Origin: Hermetia illucens
Taxonomy: Eukaryota > Arthropoda > Insecta > Diptera > Stratiomyidae
Direction of reading: 5' to 3'
Assembly: GCF_905115235.1 (NCBI RefSeq)
Contig: NC_051854.1
Span: 24,588,001 to 24,652,000, forward strand
Length of the DNA stretch: 64,000 bases
In this document: in pieces, positions 23,750 through 35,899 of the stretch
Layout: each line of letters starts with the position of its first letter
Numbering within the stretch: position 1 is the stretch's first letter
Position numbers and translations under genes: made by a program
Notes under the pieces: generated by a model
Seen by the model: the letters and a program-made list of their open reading frames with translations, nothing else
The model's database searches: none
Told to the model about the DNA's origin: nothing

Positions 23750-26335
23750 AGCAAAAATCCGGGATCTTGACTGCCTCACAGAAAAGGTCCCAGTAGAGGA
23801 GGTGATAAAGCGTGCATGAGGTAACAGTCCAGAGGTAACATATACCCGGGTAGGTATCACCTCTTTAAATGCTCAAAGCCAAAAGCACGCCGTGGTGCAA
23901 GTCCCCGGGCAATATGCGATGAAACTCCCTAGCAATGGGAGAATAAAAATTGGATGGGTGCGAACGCAGATAGTCCCCACCAAGTGCTACAGGTGTCTGG
24001 ACTATGGACACACGTCAGCAGCTTGCAAGGGTCCGGACAGGAGGACAGCATGCCGGAGATGCGGCCAAGCGGGTCATAAAGCGAAGACTTGCAAGGAAAG
24101 CGAGAGTTGTGTTCTCTGCAGGGATCGTGGCGCGTCTGGCGAAAGCGTCGCACACACTGCGGGCTCGGGACGGTGTCCAATCTTCAGGGCGGAATTGGAG
24201 AGGGCTAGGGTGCGAACGCCATGATCCGCATTTTGCAAATTAACATGCACCGGAGTGCAACCGCTCACCAGTTGCTAGCACAGTTCGCTGCGGAAGTAAA
24301 TGCTGATCTAGTGCTGATTAGCGAGCAATACCGAAACAAGGACCCGTCCTCATGGTATCTCGACTTATCGGGCACCGCTGCCATCTAGGTTCGGGACGAC
24401 GTTCGACTTCGTGTCTTTGCCCAAGGCCGGGGAACGGGTTTGTCTGGTCTCGGTGTTTCGGGATAACGTTTAGCGTTTACCTGACGTCGAACGAGACGAT
24501 GCCGCACTTTCATCGCCAGCTTGGTACTCTGGAGGACGTAGTTTCGAAGACGGAGGGACGAATCCTGGTAGGCAGTGATTTTAATGCCAAGGCTCTTGAA
24601 TGAGGCATGCCTCAGTCAGACTCCAGAGAGAAACAAATTCTGGATGTGGCGGCGAAAACCGAGCTCGTAATTTTAAACACCGGATCCAAGCCAACGGCGC
24701 CCAGACAGTGAAGAAAGCATTCCTGACATCGAGTCCTAGAAGACTTCTCGGCAAGTGATCGCCAGTACATCGCGTTCGAAGTAGTTCACGCTACTTGCCG
24801 GCGAGAACCAACGCGACGCTCCACATGCCTGTGGAATGTCGCGAGGGTGAACATCGGGAAGTTCGTAGAAGCTGTTGGAGCAGGCAGGGCCGCGCTGGAG
24901 GATGCTTCGGGGGGTGGATTATCGCAGCTGCCACCGTCGTAAATTCAGTAATGAACCTGATAACGACGGCGTGTGAGGCTTCTATGCGCCGGAGGGGCCC
25001 CAGCCGCGACAAGCATTCTATGTAGTAGTGGACGGCAGAAATTGCCGACCTACGGTGTGAGTGACATAAGCTCCGCCGTTTGGCACTAGATTGAACGCCA
25101 ACGAGGAGGCATGTGCCATAAAAGCACAGCATAGATCAGCAAAAAGGGGACTTCGCTGCGCGATAAATAAAAGCAAAGCTCGCGGCTGGAAGAACCTTGT
25201 CACCGTGGTGAATGCGTATCCGTGGGAACTTGGCTATAAGCTTGTCACCTGGAAAATCGGGACTCTACGGAGGCCCTGATACCAAGTAGCGACCAGATGG
25301 ACCGCATTCTGCAGGCATTGTTCCCCAGATACCCTGTACGGGTTGATGTAAATAGCGCGGAAAGCGTCGAGGAAAGGGGGTAATCCTCGACTTACTTTGA
25401 GAGAGCTCGAGGAAGCGGTTCTCAGTATGAAAAACAAGAAGGCGCCAGGCCCTGATGGCATCCCGGTGGAAGTTTACAAATTGGTGTTCCGCCAAGGGAC
25501 AGAATTCAACACTTGCTTGAAGGAGGACATTTTTCCTTGTCGCTGGATTATCTGAAAGATCGCTCCCTGCTCTATGAGACGCTAGATGGCCATAGGAGAA
25601 TGAAAATCACGTCGGGAGTAGCACAGGGATCCATCCTGGGGCCGGACCCGTGGACCGCTTCCTATGATAGTCTGCAGAGACTCCATATGCCCGCGTCTGG
25701 TCGGTTATGCAGACGACGTTGCAGCACTTGTTGCCGGACGCACTGTTGAACAGGCGCAGAGCAGAGTTAGTATATTGACGCGACGGGTAAGCGGATGGAT
25801 GACTGCTCACGGTTTCAGCCTTGCGCTGGAAAAAACCGAAGTTGTCATTTAGACCAGGAAGAGGATCCCGACCTATCGATCGGCGAGTTGACTATTGAGT
25901 CAAAACCAGCGGTTACATACTTTTGCTTAATGCTCGACTCGAAGATAAGCTTCTTCGTGCAAATCAAAGCAGCAGCGGACAGGGCTACAGCTGGAGTCGC
26001 GGCCTTGAGTCGGTTAATGGCGAATGTCGGGGGCCCGATATCCACTAGGAGACGTCTCCTTATGGGAGGAAAGCAGTCGTTTCCCCTATATGGCGCGGAG
26101 GTATGAGCTGATACCCTTGACAACGAGGCGTATCGTAAGCGCCTTGCTCAATTGCAGAGGTGGAGAGCTTTGCGAGTGGCGTCTGCTTATCGCACCATTT
26201 CCGAACCGGCTGTGATAGTGATCGCGGGAGTAATACCCGTTGCCCTCCTTGCCAAGGAGCGCAAAGCGATCTATCACCGTAAGGGCGAGAACTTAAGAGA
26301 GATGCTTGCTCGTTAAGAACGTTAACGCACGCATT
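23750..26335 (+). mobile_element. R1-clade LINE (family A), decayed copy
   Basis: The end of ORF1 carries three cysteine knuckles (CYRCLDYGHTSAACK, CRRCGQAGHKAKTCK and a CVLC...C variant) at about 23968-24185. ORF2 starts near 24221 with IRILQINMHRSATAHQL, has the endonuclease segment LVLISEQYRNKD and GRILVGSDFNAKALE (24560-24600), the RT entry KKAPGPDGIPVEVYK near 25435-25480, SGVAQGSILGPD (25613-25648), the active site YADD inside VGYADDVAALVAG (near 25700-25740) and the C-terminal part to about 26315. It is 5' truncated in ORF1, and RT is shortened around 25480-25530. Inactive. Confidence 0.85.
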
Positions 26336-26759
26336 TAGAGGTGGTATTTTATCTGGGCAGGATAGGATTTAGCATTTAAAAAGAGTTGTACATTGAACCC
26401 GCTGGATGCCTTATATTCACTCGGAGTATTTAAAGGAATATAGGCGGGGAGACTCCTTCCGAATGGCATTGGATATGATATTATGCTGAGATTCCTGATG
26501 GCAACCGCAAGAAATACTGGCCAAGTTGGTGAAAATTGAGGTTTTCACTAAGACTTTATTTGCAAACTGATTGATTTCCTCTCGTGCATATCTGCTGTCC
26601 ATTTCTTTAACATGCAAACACATACATAGCATACTTTCACCAAATTGAGAATATCCAAGCCTACTTTCATATATATTTTGCCGAAATTGGGAAAATTTTG
26701 TTCTTAATACATCAAAGAGAAGCTAAATTCCCCAACTTTTGAGGATTTATATTAATAAT
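26336..26759. other. Distal upstream flank of PGRP copy 4
   Basis: AT-rich and non-coding. 26630-26759 resembles the distal 5' flanks of the other PGRP copies (CAAATTGAGAAT, AGCCT.CTTTCATAT, GAAATTG), so it was once joined to the sequence now beyond the MITE at 27332. Confidence 0.55.
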
Positions 26760-26763
26760 TTAA

Positions 26764-27331
26764 GGGGGAAGACTGGCACAATTTTTTTAAATTTTTTTCT
26801 TGCGAAAAACACATCTTTCTGATGGTAAACCGACAGAAATAATGCAAAGTATGTCCAAGAGCTCAGTAATTGTGTGCGTTATGCTTATTTCGTGAGCTCG
26901 CGCATATCACGACGTGTTTTTTTCGAAAGAACATTTATTGAAGATAATGAAAAATGTATTCGATCGATTAGATTTGCATTTTGAGGAGTTGTTGTACACA
27001 TATATATATATATATGGTTATAGCTCGTACTATCATTTTCACACACATTTAACCAGTTTTTAATGAGATAGTCTAGTCTGCCCTTTTATTATTTTTTCCC
27101 CAAAAATGTTTGAGTCTGGTACAGGTTATAGCGGTAACCTTATGTATACTTCAATATCAACTTCTTTTTATCTCCAAACCAGAATGTCAACCACCAAACG
27201 CCGTTTTCGAAGCAAAAAATTAAAAAAAAAAATCTTTTTGCGGATTTCATTTACGTAATAATGGATAAATTAATTTTCCCATGACAGAAAAAAAATCATA
27301 CAAATTTGTTAAAAGACACCAGGCCGCCCCC
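26764..27331. mobile_element. TTAA-flanked MITE (piggyBac-like), 568 bp
   Basis: Flanked by TTAA on both sides (26760-26763 and 27332-27335). The ends are imperfect inverted repeats: GGGGGAAGACTGGCAC at the left and, on the other strand, GGGGGCGGCCTGGTGT at the right. The inside is AT-rich and non-coding, with an AT run at 27000-27015. TTAA target use is typical of piggyBac-superfamily elements. The flanks rejoin to match the uninterrupted promoter flank of PGRP copies 2 and 6, confirming the borders. Confidence 0.8.
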
Positions 27332-27447
27332 TTAAGCAAAGCAGATTCTGTGATAACAAAAGAGCAGTTAGTGTGTGTGGCTCATGGTTCAGATATTATT
27401 TTTGGAAATATTTACTAATAGATTTTTGGAAACACTACAAAGATTGC

Positions 27448-27554
27448 CTTATCAGCGGCATTTAATTCTAATATTGTTATTAATAAGTGATTAATGTATT
27501 TTTTTGAAGTTTTGCGCAAAACTTGATTCGCAGGGTATCACCCCCGTATATAAA
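27448..27554 (+). promoter_or_regulatory. Promoter of PGRP copy 4
   Basis: CTTATC at 27448-27453, TGATTAAT at 27488-27495 and TATATAAA at 27547-27554. The MITE ends only 117 bp before the GATA site and separates this core from its ancestral distal flank. Confidence 0.75.
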
Positions 27555-27601
27555 CCCCAGCCGACTTTTCAATGCAAATTACATTGGAACAAACTGGCAA
27601 A

Positions 27602-28300
27602 ATGTTCAAACTAGTGGGAATTGTCCTCGTTCTAAGTGGTAAATTATTATATTGAAGCGTTTTACATTTCCCTAAAATTTTGAATTTTTACAATTTCTCC
27701 AACAGTTCTCGTTCATGAGAATTTGGGAGCTTTAATTAGCCGTGCCGCTTGGGGGGCCCGTGCACCCAATTTCGTATCAAGGTTCAACGGGATCATCCCA
27801 TATGTTGTGATTCATCACTCATACGAGCCAGCAGCATGTTATACCACCGATGCTTGTAAGGCAGCCATGAGGTCCATGCAAAACATGCACATGGACACCA
27901 ATGGATGGCCCGATATTGGATACAGTTTTGCGGTTGGTGGTGATGGTAACATCTACGAAGGCCGTGGATATAACATTGAAGGTGCTCATGCTCCAGGATA
28001 CAATTCCCAAAGTGTTGGACTTTTGTTGATTGGTGATTTCAGGAGTAAGTTTTGTGTTTCTTATAATTCTTTCTCAAGTCACACCAAGCATATCTATCTA
28101 AATAAATAATTTCAGCCGCCCTGCCATCGGCTACCATGCTCAATGCTGCCAAGAACTTCATTGCTCAAGGAGTAAACGAAGGAAAGATTTCAGGAACCTA
28201 CAAATTGATTGGACACAGGCAAGCCAAAGCTACTGAATGCCCTGGCGACAGGTTGTACAATGAAATCAAGACCTGGCCTCGCTGGACCGCAAATCCTTAA
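27602..28300 (+). CDS. PGRP-SC: PGRP-SC-type peptidoglycan amidase, copy 4 (diverged)
   Basis: Exons 27602-27638, 27706-28044, 28116-28300 encode 186 aa; introns are 67 and 71 bp, so intron 2 is about 35 bp shorter than in copies 1, 2, 3, 5 and 6. All amidase residues and Gly79-Trp80...Arg99 are kept. It is one of the two most diverged copies: Ala-Ala at 55-56, Thr59, Met73, Asp76, Tyr101 for Trp, Ile103, Ala108, Gln114, Ser-Ala-Thr at 130-132, Asn135, Lys149, Thr153, Lys163, Asp170 and Lys177. Several of these surround the groove (55-63, 101-108), so substrate preference may differ. The poly(A) signal is at 28344-28349. Intact. Confidence 0.97.
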
Positions 28301-28359
28301 ATGAAATACTCTTCCAAGGTTGTTAGATCGCGGCAATGTTTTGAATAAATGAATAAGTA

Positions 28360-29148
28360 GTCAGCAGCTCACCGTTTTTTGTCTAATTGGAAATTAGTTT
28401 TAGCTTCTGTGGAATAGTGAGAATTTATTCGCATTCGCTAGTGAACTATTCACACGCATTCTCGTTCTTCACTCAAAATTTCCATGGATCAGTAGGTTCA
28501 GTGATGATAACTTAGGAGAATCAATGATTAGAAGGATTTTTGATGTGTGACATTAGCGGGCGTCCCAGTGGAACAAATGCCAAGAAGTGCATTCGAATGC
28601 CAACTTGTCAAAAAGTGATATATTCTCAAGAAGAGATTAACACCAGTAATTATCTTATCAGAAAAAGTCATTCAAATGACGATAATACCCAACTACGTAG
28701 TCAATCATAAGATTTCACAGAAAGAGAACTGAATAGGTTTAACTGCACAGAAGAAGCCATAGGGAATATCAAAGTGGGAGTAAGGTGGTTCAATACAACA
28801 CCCAAGACGAGGCACCACATAAATGCAAAACAAATCAAAAAGATTAATGCACATTACACCAGCTAAACCGAAACCCCATTTACTACCTGAAGGCAGGCAA
28901 AAAAACAACGTTTTGTTTATGCATAACGGAGACTACAACTCTACAGTACGCGATAAACTATGAAAGGGGAATCTTTTCACGTTACAAAAAGATCCCTTAC
29001 TGGACTCAATTAAACGGGTAGAGGAAGCCTTGAAAGGAACAGCTCCTGTTTTCAAGAACATCTCAAAACTAAGGATGTTGGACTTGCTTCGGACAGGATG
29101 CCAACCTAAGATCCACAAGGAAGATAATCAGTTAAGAAAAATCATCAT
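28360..29148. other. Intergenic, nothing recognised
   Basis: AT-rich sequence after copy 4. I see no gene, tRNA or known repeat before the foldback element. Confidence 0.5.
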
Positions 29149-29149
29149 A

Positions 29150-29407
29150 AAAAAGGATGACTATCGGTTTCGTCCAGGGCAGAGGCAACTCATCAGACGC
29201 AGGGTAAAAAAAGGCAACCTTTGCCCTGGGAGAAACTTGACCGAAAGTGGTAGCATGTGGAAAACAGTCCTTCATATAATACCAAAAACACGACAGGTGC
29301 TTTTTCGGCCTGTTGTCACTTTCGGTCACGCTGCTCCCAGGGCAGAGGTGAGGCAGCGTCTGATGAGTCGCACCTGCCCTGGACGAAACTGTTCGTCGTT
29401 TTTTTGT
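29150..29407. mobile_element. Foldback element with long inverted arms
   Basis: Left arm about 29150-29256 and right arm about 29310-29407 are inverted copies: TTTCGTCCAGGGCAG starts near 29168 on the plus strand and ends near 29388 on the other strand, and ACTCATCAGACGC and GACCGAAAGTG recur in mirrored order. Each arm also contains an inner CCAGGGCA/TGCCCTGG pair. The outer ends run into AAAAAA-type sequence. The loop of about 55 bp has no coding content. The 142-codon open frame across it is a by-product. Confidence 0.7.
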
Positions 29408-29849
29408 AAGCGTGAGTCCTATGCCCCAAACGAGGGGTCTGCGGACCATAAAACGTAAGAGAGTAAGTTGCTCTCCTTCCAAATAGAGATCATCCTTGTT
29501 TCAAACTCACACACATACAATAATACAAATTGTTTAGTCACGAATTTTATAGATATGGTAGCCCATGTAGCCAATACGCCGTAAAGAACTCCTCTGAACT
29601 CATCCAAAAACTGGCAGTTACAACACATACAAGGCAACGAAATACTAGCATGTTTTACACACTTTTTCCAAATACACCTGTAAAGTCATAGTTTTTGCTG
29701 CTAACTATGGCTATGCCACAGGGGAAAAAAAAATAAAAATTTCCATCGCCAGGCAGAGGCGATCTCATTATATGATGCCTCGTACCCCTACCCAACAGCA
29801 GCGTAACTGAAAGCGGTTACATATGGTAACATGTTTGCTTTATATATAT
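29408..29849. other. Intergenic, nothing recognised
   Basis: Low-complexity, AT-rich sequence between the foldback element and the SINE. No supported feature. Confidence 0.45.
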
Positions 29850-29862
29850 TTAACTCAAAACC

Positions 29863-30134
29863 GAATAGCTCAGTGGTTAGAGCACTGGGTTGTCATACGG
29901 AAGGCCGCGGTTCAAATCTCGCTGGTGGCAGTGGGATTTGTATCGTGACTTGACGTCGAATACCAGTCGACTCAGCTGTGAATGAGTACCTGAGTCAAAT
30001 CAGGGTAATAATCTCGGGCGAGCACAATGCTGACCATATTGCCTCCTACAGTTCACTGTAGTGTACCGTTAGGGTCTTGAATGAAGTGCTCTAACACACT
30101 TCAAGGCCCTGATCCAATATGGATTATTTTTATA
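29863..30134 (+). mobile_element. tRNA-derived SINE, full head
   Basis: A tRNA-like head with internal pol III promoter: box A TAGCTCAGTGG (29866-29876) and box B GGTTCAAATCT (29909-29919). The body follows (CGACTCAGCTGTGAATGAGTACCTGAGTC; TGCTCTAACACACTTCAAGG). Likely target duplication TTAACTCAAAACC / TTAGTTCAAAACC at 29850-29862 and 30135-30147, two mismatches. A 5'-truncated copy is at 57094-57346 and a head fragment at 51.9 kb. The head does not close an acceptor stem, so it is not a tRNA gene. Confidence 0.88.
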
Positions 30135-30334
30135 TTAGTTCAAAACCCTACAAGCTTGTGAATTATATCATTTGAAACTGCCAGGTCTGCAACCTTGACT
30201 GGTCGCTAACACACCTACTTAAGTTTTGGGGTGAGGGGTCTTGAGCCCGCCATCTAGCATCATCAACCGATCAGCCACATATTTTCAAAAAAGTACTCAC
30301 TCACTTGCCCAAATTAGTGAGGCCCGGCATTTAT

Positions 30335-31450
30335 TAGATGGAGGCTCAGGACTACCCACCCCAAAACCAAAGTACGAAACTAAAAGTTTATTTCTGTGAA
30401 AGAGAACTACTTCACGTTCGGCGGCGAATACTACAAGTCCAGAAAGTTAGCGTCGGTGAACCACTTTCCCGGCATTCGCATTGTTTAAAAACTAGTTCGC
30501 CTAGTGAGGCATTGAGATCATCTTTGAAACTGGATTGTAGTCCTACCAAGACAATGGGAAATGTCGACCCAATGACCGTTGGCCTCATGACCCATAATTC
30601 CCGACTTTTGACTACACACCATTTAAACCTGAATAGTACGGTGACGTGCGGGTTTGCTTGCACCCGACTAATTTGCTCAATGCCTTGAACAAAGCTGTCA
30701 GTACTGATAACAAATTCCTCATTCGTTCGTAATATGCGAACCATTGTCTCGGCTGCTTAATCCACAATAAGATGTTGGATTCTAGCCAACGGAAGAACTG
30801 GTCTAACATGGTCAAACAGTATCTGAAACCCTTAGATATCGGTCAACAATGTCCAAGTTAATGTACTGGAATCGTTGATTTGCATCACAAACGGCTGGCA
30901 GTTCTTTTTACTACGCCTTCCGACTTTTGAATCTTCTTTTTCTTCAGCCTTTGTCCCGGTCCGGCTTTTGAATGCTGACAAATTAATACACGTACGAGAC
31001 TACAATTGTACAAATTTTGCCAAACAATCTTTTTTTGATCATTTTGCAAGTAACTCCACTAATGAGGTGAGCGCAGCGATGCTACGTTCAAAAACAGTCT
31101 CGGCAACAAACGGTGTGACTACTGCGGTAGATGTGTCGCACTAGACAAAATGATTATCCAGTATCTCCGGCGGAAGCTAGGACGACGTTGAATTCTCCAA
31201 AAAAAATCTTGGCTTCTTTGCCTCATTGTCCAATGGTAGGAAAAGCCACTTTATTCTGGACAAATCACCGGAAACGTGCTCGATTCTCGTTGTAAATTGA
31301 AAAATCAATAAGATTTGCCTACGTTGCATTTGAGAAACCTTATCAGTTTTGTGGCTTACGCCTTTCAAACAATTTATGATCAGTTTTCACCACCTTCAGC
31401 ACCTTCAAATAAGTGTCAAAAACGGCGAACGCGGTGAATTCCGAAACGTT
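30335..31450 (-). mobile_element. Ty3/gypsy LTR retrotransposon fossil, RNase H-integrase
   Basis: Fossil on the minus strand. Parts recognised are the end of RNase H (QFTTRIEHVSGD motif, about 31310-31250) and the integrase core (FPIVLVGLQSSFKDDLNASL, about 30580-30510). No LTR recognised. Broken in several places and old. It resembles a different lineage from the fossil at 4.5-6.0 kb. Confidence 0.7.
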
Positions 31451-32230
31451 CGAGGTGTACTATGTGCAATGTCCGCTGATTTTCACTAATTCTGGTGATT
31501 TTTTGATGGCTTGCTGTCAATCTAATTTGGCAGCATCACAATACGATGAAGCATGTTTAGCTTTTCGCGATGGCGTTTATTTAGGAGGCCTAGAAAATTT
31601 GTGATCTACCACGATGGAGTTTATAAAGTGATTTCCAATTACCCCTCCCGTCTTGGGATACAGAAACGTGCATTGAAAGCACCAGGATTTTAGGATCAAT
31701 TTCACTGAACAAGGTTAATTAGAGATGCAGCAGGCAAGTGGCAATGTTAATTAAGTGCTTGTAATTAGGAACATGTGGAGGTCAAATGAAAGTAAGGATC
31801 ACAGGGCAACATAGTAATCTGGTACACGACTACCACAAATCCTGTGAAATGCCTCCTATATTTTGATATTGACAGCTCTGCTATAGGATCTCCAACTCCA
31901 CGCGGTGACCACTGGGTGTTTTACCATCAAAACAGCAAACGGAAAACAGTGAAGCGAGCTTTCCGCGCCTTAAAACAGAAAAATTATCCAGAAGGGCCCT
32001 CCTTCTCGACCCTCCTGGTAGGGGATTGACCAAAGCGCTGACAACCCTTTTTGGGAAAATATCAACATGTCCAGGAACCCAGGATACAGCCTCGTATTGG
32101 GCTGATCAAAGGGCAACGACTTGGGTAGTATAAAATGGACTACTCTTTTAGTTCTTGGAGTGTGCAATCCTTTTCTCTAATGGGCCCATTGCGGGAGCTT
32201 CTCCAGGAAGTAACCCTGTTTCGGGATTAG
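31451..32230. other. Intergenic, nothing recognised
   Basis: No coding signal or repeat that I can name. The part nearest 31.45 kb may be more of the gypsy fossil. Confidence 0.4.
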
Positions 32231-32234
32231 CATC

Positions 32235-34150
32235 CTCGTTCTCCAACAAACGGCTCTGGGGCGAAATAAATGATTACAGACGTTACCCAATATTTACCAA
32301 GGGCGAGGAGGCAGAGATTTCGGTGTCGCCTTTGTCATAAACATATTTAGAGAACTGGTAACTAATTTTAAACCACTTAATGAACGAATCTGCTTAATGC
32401 TTAATCCACTGCAATGCCATGCCCCAACGGAGGATAAGGTTGATTTCATTAAAGACGAATTCTACAGCCAACTGAACATAATTTTTGACGGGTTGCTCTC
32501 CAATAACATCAAAGTATTATTGGGAGACTTCAGCGCTAAAGTTGGCAAAGAACTGTTCCATAAATGCATAGCAGGAGGGCAGAGCCTCCATAATGAAACA
32601 AACGATAATGGGCAAAGACTCATCGCCTTCGCCAGCAGCAAAAATTTAGACATAAACTCCACTTGCTTTCCCCATAAGAAAATGCACAAAATGACGTGTG
32701 CACTACCAGACGGGCAGGCATTCAATGAATTCGACCACGTCTTCATCGAGAAAGGAGCTGCCTCAAACATATTGGACGAGCGAACGCTTCGAGGGACTGA
32801 CTGTAACTCGGACCATTTCCTCGCTAGAGGGAAATACCGGAATCGAATAGCCAAAAACGGCCACAGCCACAGGAGCTAGAGTCCCAAAATCAATGTGGAA
32901 AAGTTGAAAGACGACACGTTAAAAGTGACTTACGAGTCCACAATCACGGCACATTTCAACGCACTACCTCATACTGGTCCTGAGGAAAGTAGGGACGAAA
33001 TGTGGCGCAAAATTAGGCATAGTATCCAAAGTGCAGCTAGCAACACCCTTGGGCGTGTAAAGCGGAGAAACCGAAACGAATGGTTTAATGATGCCTGCGT
33101 GGAAGCGATCAACAAGAAAAATGAAGCTTACCGACTGCTAATCGATAAGCCGATACGATAAGATCTGCAGACGAGAATAACGGGAACTGTTCGTTGACTT
33201 CTGTCAGGCGTACGATGGGGTAAGTGCTCTATACAGAATAATGGTTGAGCTAAAAATTCCACCGAAGCTAGTGCGGCTAGTAAAAGCCACAATGATCAAC
33301 AACCAGTCCGAAGTCAAAATCCAAAAGGATCTGACATAAAGCTTTCCTATAGTGTCAGGACTTAAGCAAGGCGCTGGTCTCGCTCCCACTCCTTCTAACT
33401 TGCTGCTGGAATAAGTCATCAGGAAGGTGGCCTCAGTTGATATCAAAGGTATTTTACTGGTCACATCCGCGCAACGGATGGCGTACGCAGACGGCGTGGA
33501 TATTTTTGCCCGATAAACGCTTCGGGCGAAGTAAGCGTTCGTGCGGTTTGAGTCAAAAACGAGTGAAGTGAAGCTCAGGGTCAATACTGCAAAATTTCGA
33601 ACAGGTGGTTCAATTTGTATACCTGGGGAGAACTGATACGAAAAAAAAACGAAAACCAAAGGTGGATCGCTACTGCATACATAAAGCATTTTATTCGGTC
33701 CTCCCAATAATAAGATCAAGAAAAGTATTCACACGCAACAAACTACGCATCCACAAGACATCAATTTGTCGCGGGTTACTATATGGAAATGTCGGGAAGG
33801 CAGATCGATATCTTTAAAAGAAAAGTCCTCCGAAAGATTTTTGGATCCGAAAAGAAAAGAAAATACAATCATGATTTGTATGAATTATTTAACGACCCAC
33901 CAGTATGGCACATCGAAGGAGTGCATGGGGGAAGGATTCCGAAAGGAGTGCTGAAAGGCAGCGCCGATGCTAGCGGAGAAAAACGAAACCCAAGGAAACG
34001 TTGGGAGTACTCAGTAGACGCAGACTGCATATCAATTCTAAGATTTTCTAACCGGAGGACGCGGTCTTTGGTTCGAGATAATTGGAGCTGATGCATCCGG
34101 GAGGCCGAAGCTCGATTTAGGCTGTCTCGCCATCGAAGAAGATTAGGAAC
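32235..34150 (+). mobile_element. RTE-like LINE (family D), internally deleted
   Basis: Endonuclease 32290-32880: FKPLNERICML, HAPTEDKVDFIKDEFYSQL, VLLGDFSAKVGKE, then FNEFDHVFIEKGAASNILDERTLRG.DCNSDHF. The linker 32893-33160 reads NVEKLKDDTL...NEWFNDACVEAINKKNEAYR. RT resumes abruptly near 33185 (ELFVDFCQAYDGVS), so the RT fingers are missing; the active site is YADG instead of YADD (near 33484-33495). The C-terminus FKRKVLRKIFGSEKKRKYNHDLYELF is near 33810-33890 and the tail NWS.CIREAEARFRLSRHRRRLGT ends near 34150. Dead. Confidence 0.8.
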
Positions 34151-35880
34151 ATGTAATTGAACAACTAATTTAACGATGTACAAGAACTTCAAGAAAACCT
34201 GTAGAGTTAGTAACAAATTATTCCCCCAATCTGGACACTAAACAGTATCCTGTTATAACTTTGGAAACCGCAGAAAAGTGAATGTCATAGGTTTCTTGCA
34301 GGGACACTATGCCGATGTTGTTTAAACTGTCAAATCTGGTAGCCTCATTCTTACAACTAACTATGCTTACTATCGGAGTTTTCCATGAATAGCACGTCGC
34401 TAGAGTTGTTCAACTTTTCTGTCATAACTCTGATGTACTGTATCTCGTCTAAAATTCCTAAGTGCCCGTGGCCCTCAAACAGTTTGTTCAACACCAGCAT
34501 TATTTTATCTAATAGCTTTTGATACTCAGATACAATAAAGCAGGTAGGATGTTCAAACACTGGATCCTTGTTTATATGTGTAGTTATTTGCTTCACCTAG
34601 CAAAAGGTCATGTAAATTGCAACGGGGTTCCTTTTCTTCACAGCCGTACTGTACTATTCTTGGCCCCTGAGGATGTTGTTCACATCTGCAATGCCATCTC
34701 TTGAGTTTGTCTGGTTTGAGCTGCTGGTTTTTAAAGGGGGAAAGCCATGTTGTATTCGAAGTCATTGGCGATCGGCCTGTAATAATTCCTGATCGCGTTG
34801 GAGACTTTTTTGGTGGTGATATTCCTTACGGCGGCAATCCATTTAGGGCGGTCCATATTCCTTGAAGAAAGGTTAATTTTACAGTGCCCATGGGTATTTT
34901 GACCTCCTTGCATTCACTGTACGTTATTGTGAACCTCTGGGTATTGATCACGTTGGACTCGGAGGCTTGAATGATTCTTTCTTCCATCCAATTAAATGAT
35001 ACACCTTAAATGATGTCATAGCGGCACGTCACACTAAAAGGTATGAAGGGCCTAGGCCGAGTTCTTTCGAAAAATACCGACACTATCACGTTTGATGTTG
35101 ACAATATCATTGCTGATGTTGAGGACTTCTGCCTGCATGTATAGGTCTAACGGATCCATGCCCTCCCTATTGCCCTCATTTGTCTGGATTCGGTAGACTA
35201 AAACCGAATATTGTCCATATTTTGTCGAACAGATCCACTTGAGGGACTTTTGGAGGTGTGTCTTCGCTTATAAAGGTGGAAGTTGTTTTAGCGTTTCCCA
35301 TAAGAAAGGAAGCCTTGGATACATCACACATATTTTCAACCAAATTGGTTCTCTTCACAATGAGAGGTTCACCTGGTTAGCATGCACGGTCCTATTTCAT
35401 TTGAGGCACAGGCGCATTTCAAAGCGATCTCATCTCTTTTCTTACTACTAGTTTGCCCGTTGCCAAATTAAAATTTTCGGCGTCGCCATGTGCAGGATCC
35501 GACATGTCCACGCCTACACCAGACATTTCTGGGTTGTCCCCAGCTATCAAAAACTTGGCAGGTGGTACCGTTACATCCCCTTCTATATAGCTTTCACATT
35601 TGTGGCTTTAACCTGCGCTAAATACACGGGCAGACAAACAAAAAATAACAAGACCTCCTACTGAGGTTTCCCTTATCCGCTCAGAAAGCACCCAAAAGAA
35701 TCGCCAAATTCGTAAAATGATAATTTAATGAAAAAACAAAAGAGTCAAGAACTTTGCAAGGAAAAAGCTCTAGGTACTTACAGGTACGCACTACCACAGA
35801 CTCCACTCGGTAATCGAGGTGATGACTAAAGCACAAGATTGAAACGCAAGGAAAGACCTCACTGGTATTTTGCACATCCG
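34151..35880. other. Unassigned, several short open frames
   Basis: Minus-strand frames of 60-80 codons at 34357-34596, 34553-34765 and 34731-34913 look like pieces of one decayed protein, but I cannot name it with confidence. No promoter, splice pattern or poly(A) context suggests a host gene. Confidence 0.35.
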
Positions 35881-35899
35881 AACAATGCTACTTAGAAGT

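Noticed and set aside
29030-29458. 142-codon open frame
   Set aside because: It spans the foldback element and has no recognisable protein character.
34350-34913. Minus-strand frames that might be an old envelope-like or other retroelement protein
   Set aside because: The resemblance is too vague to name; left as unassigned.
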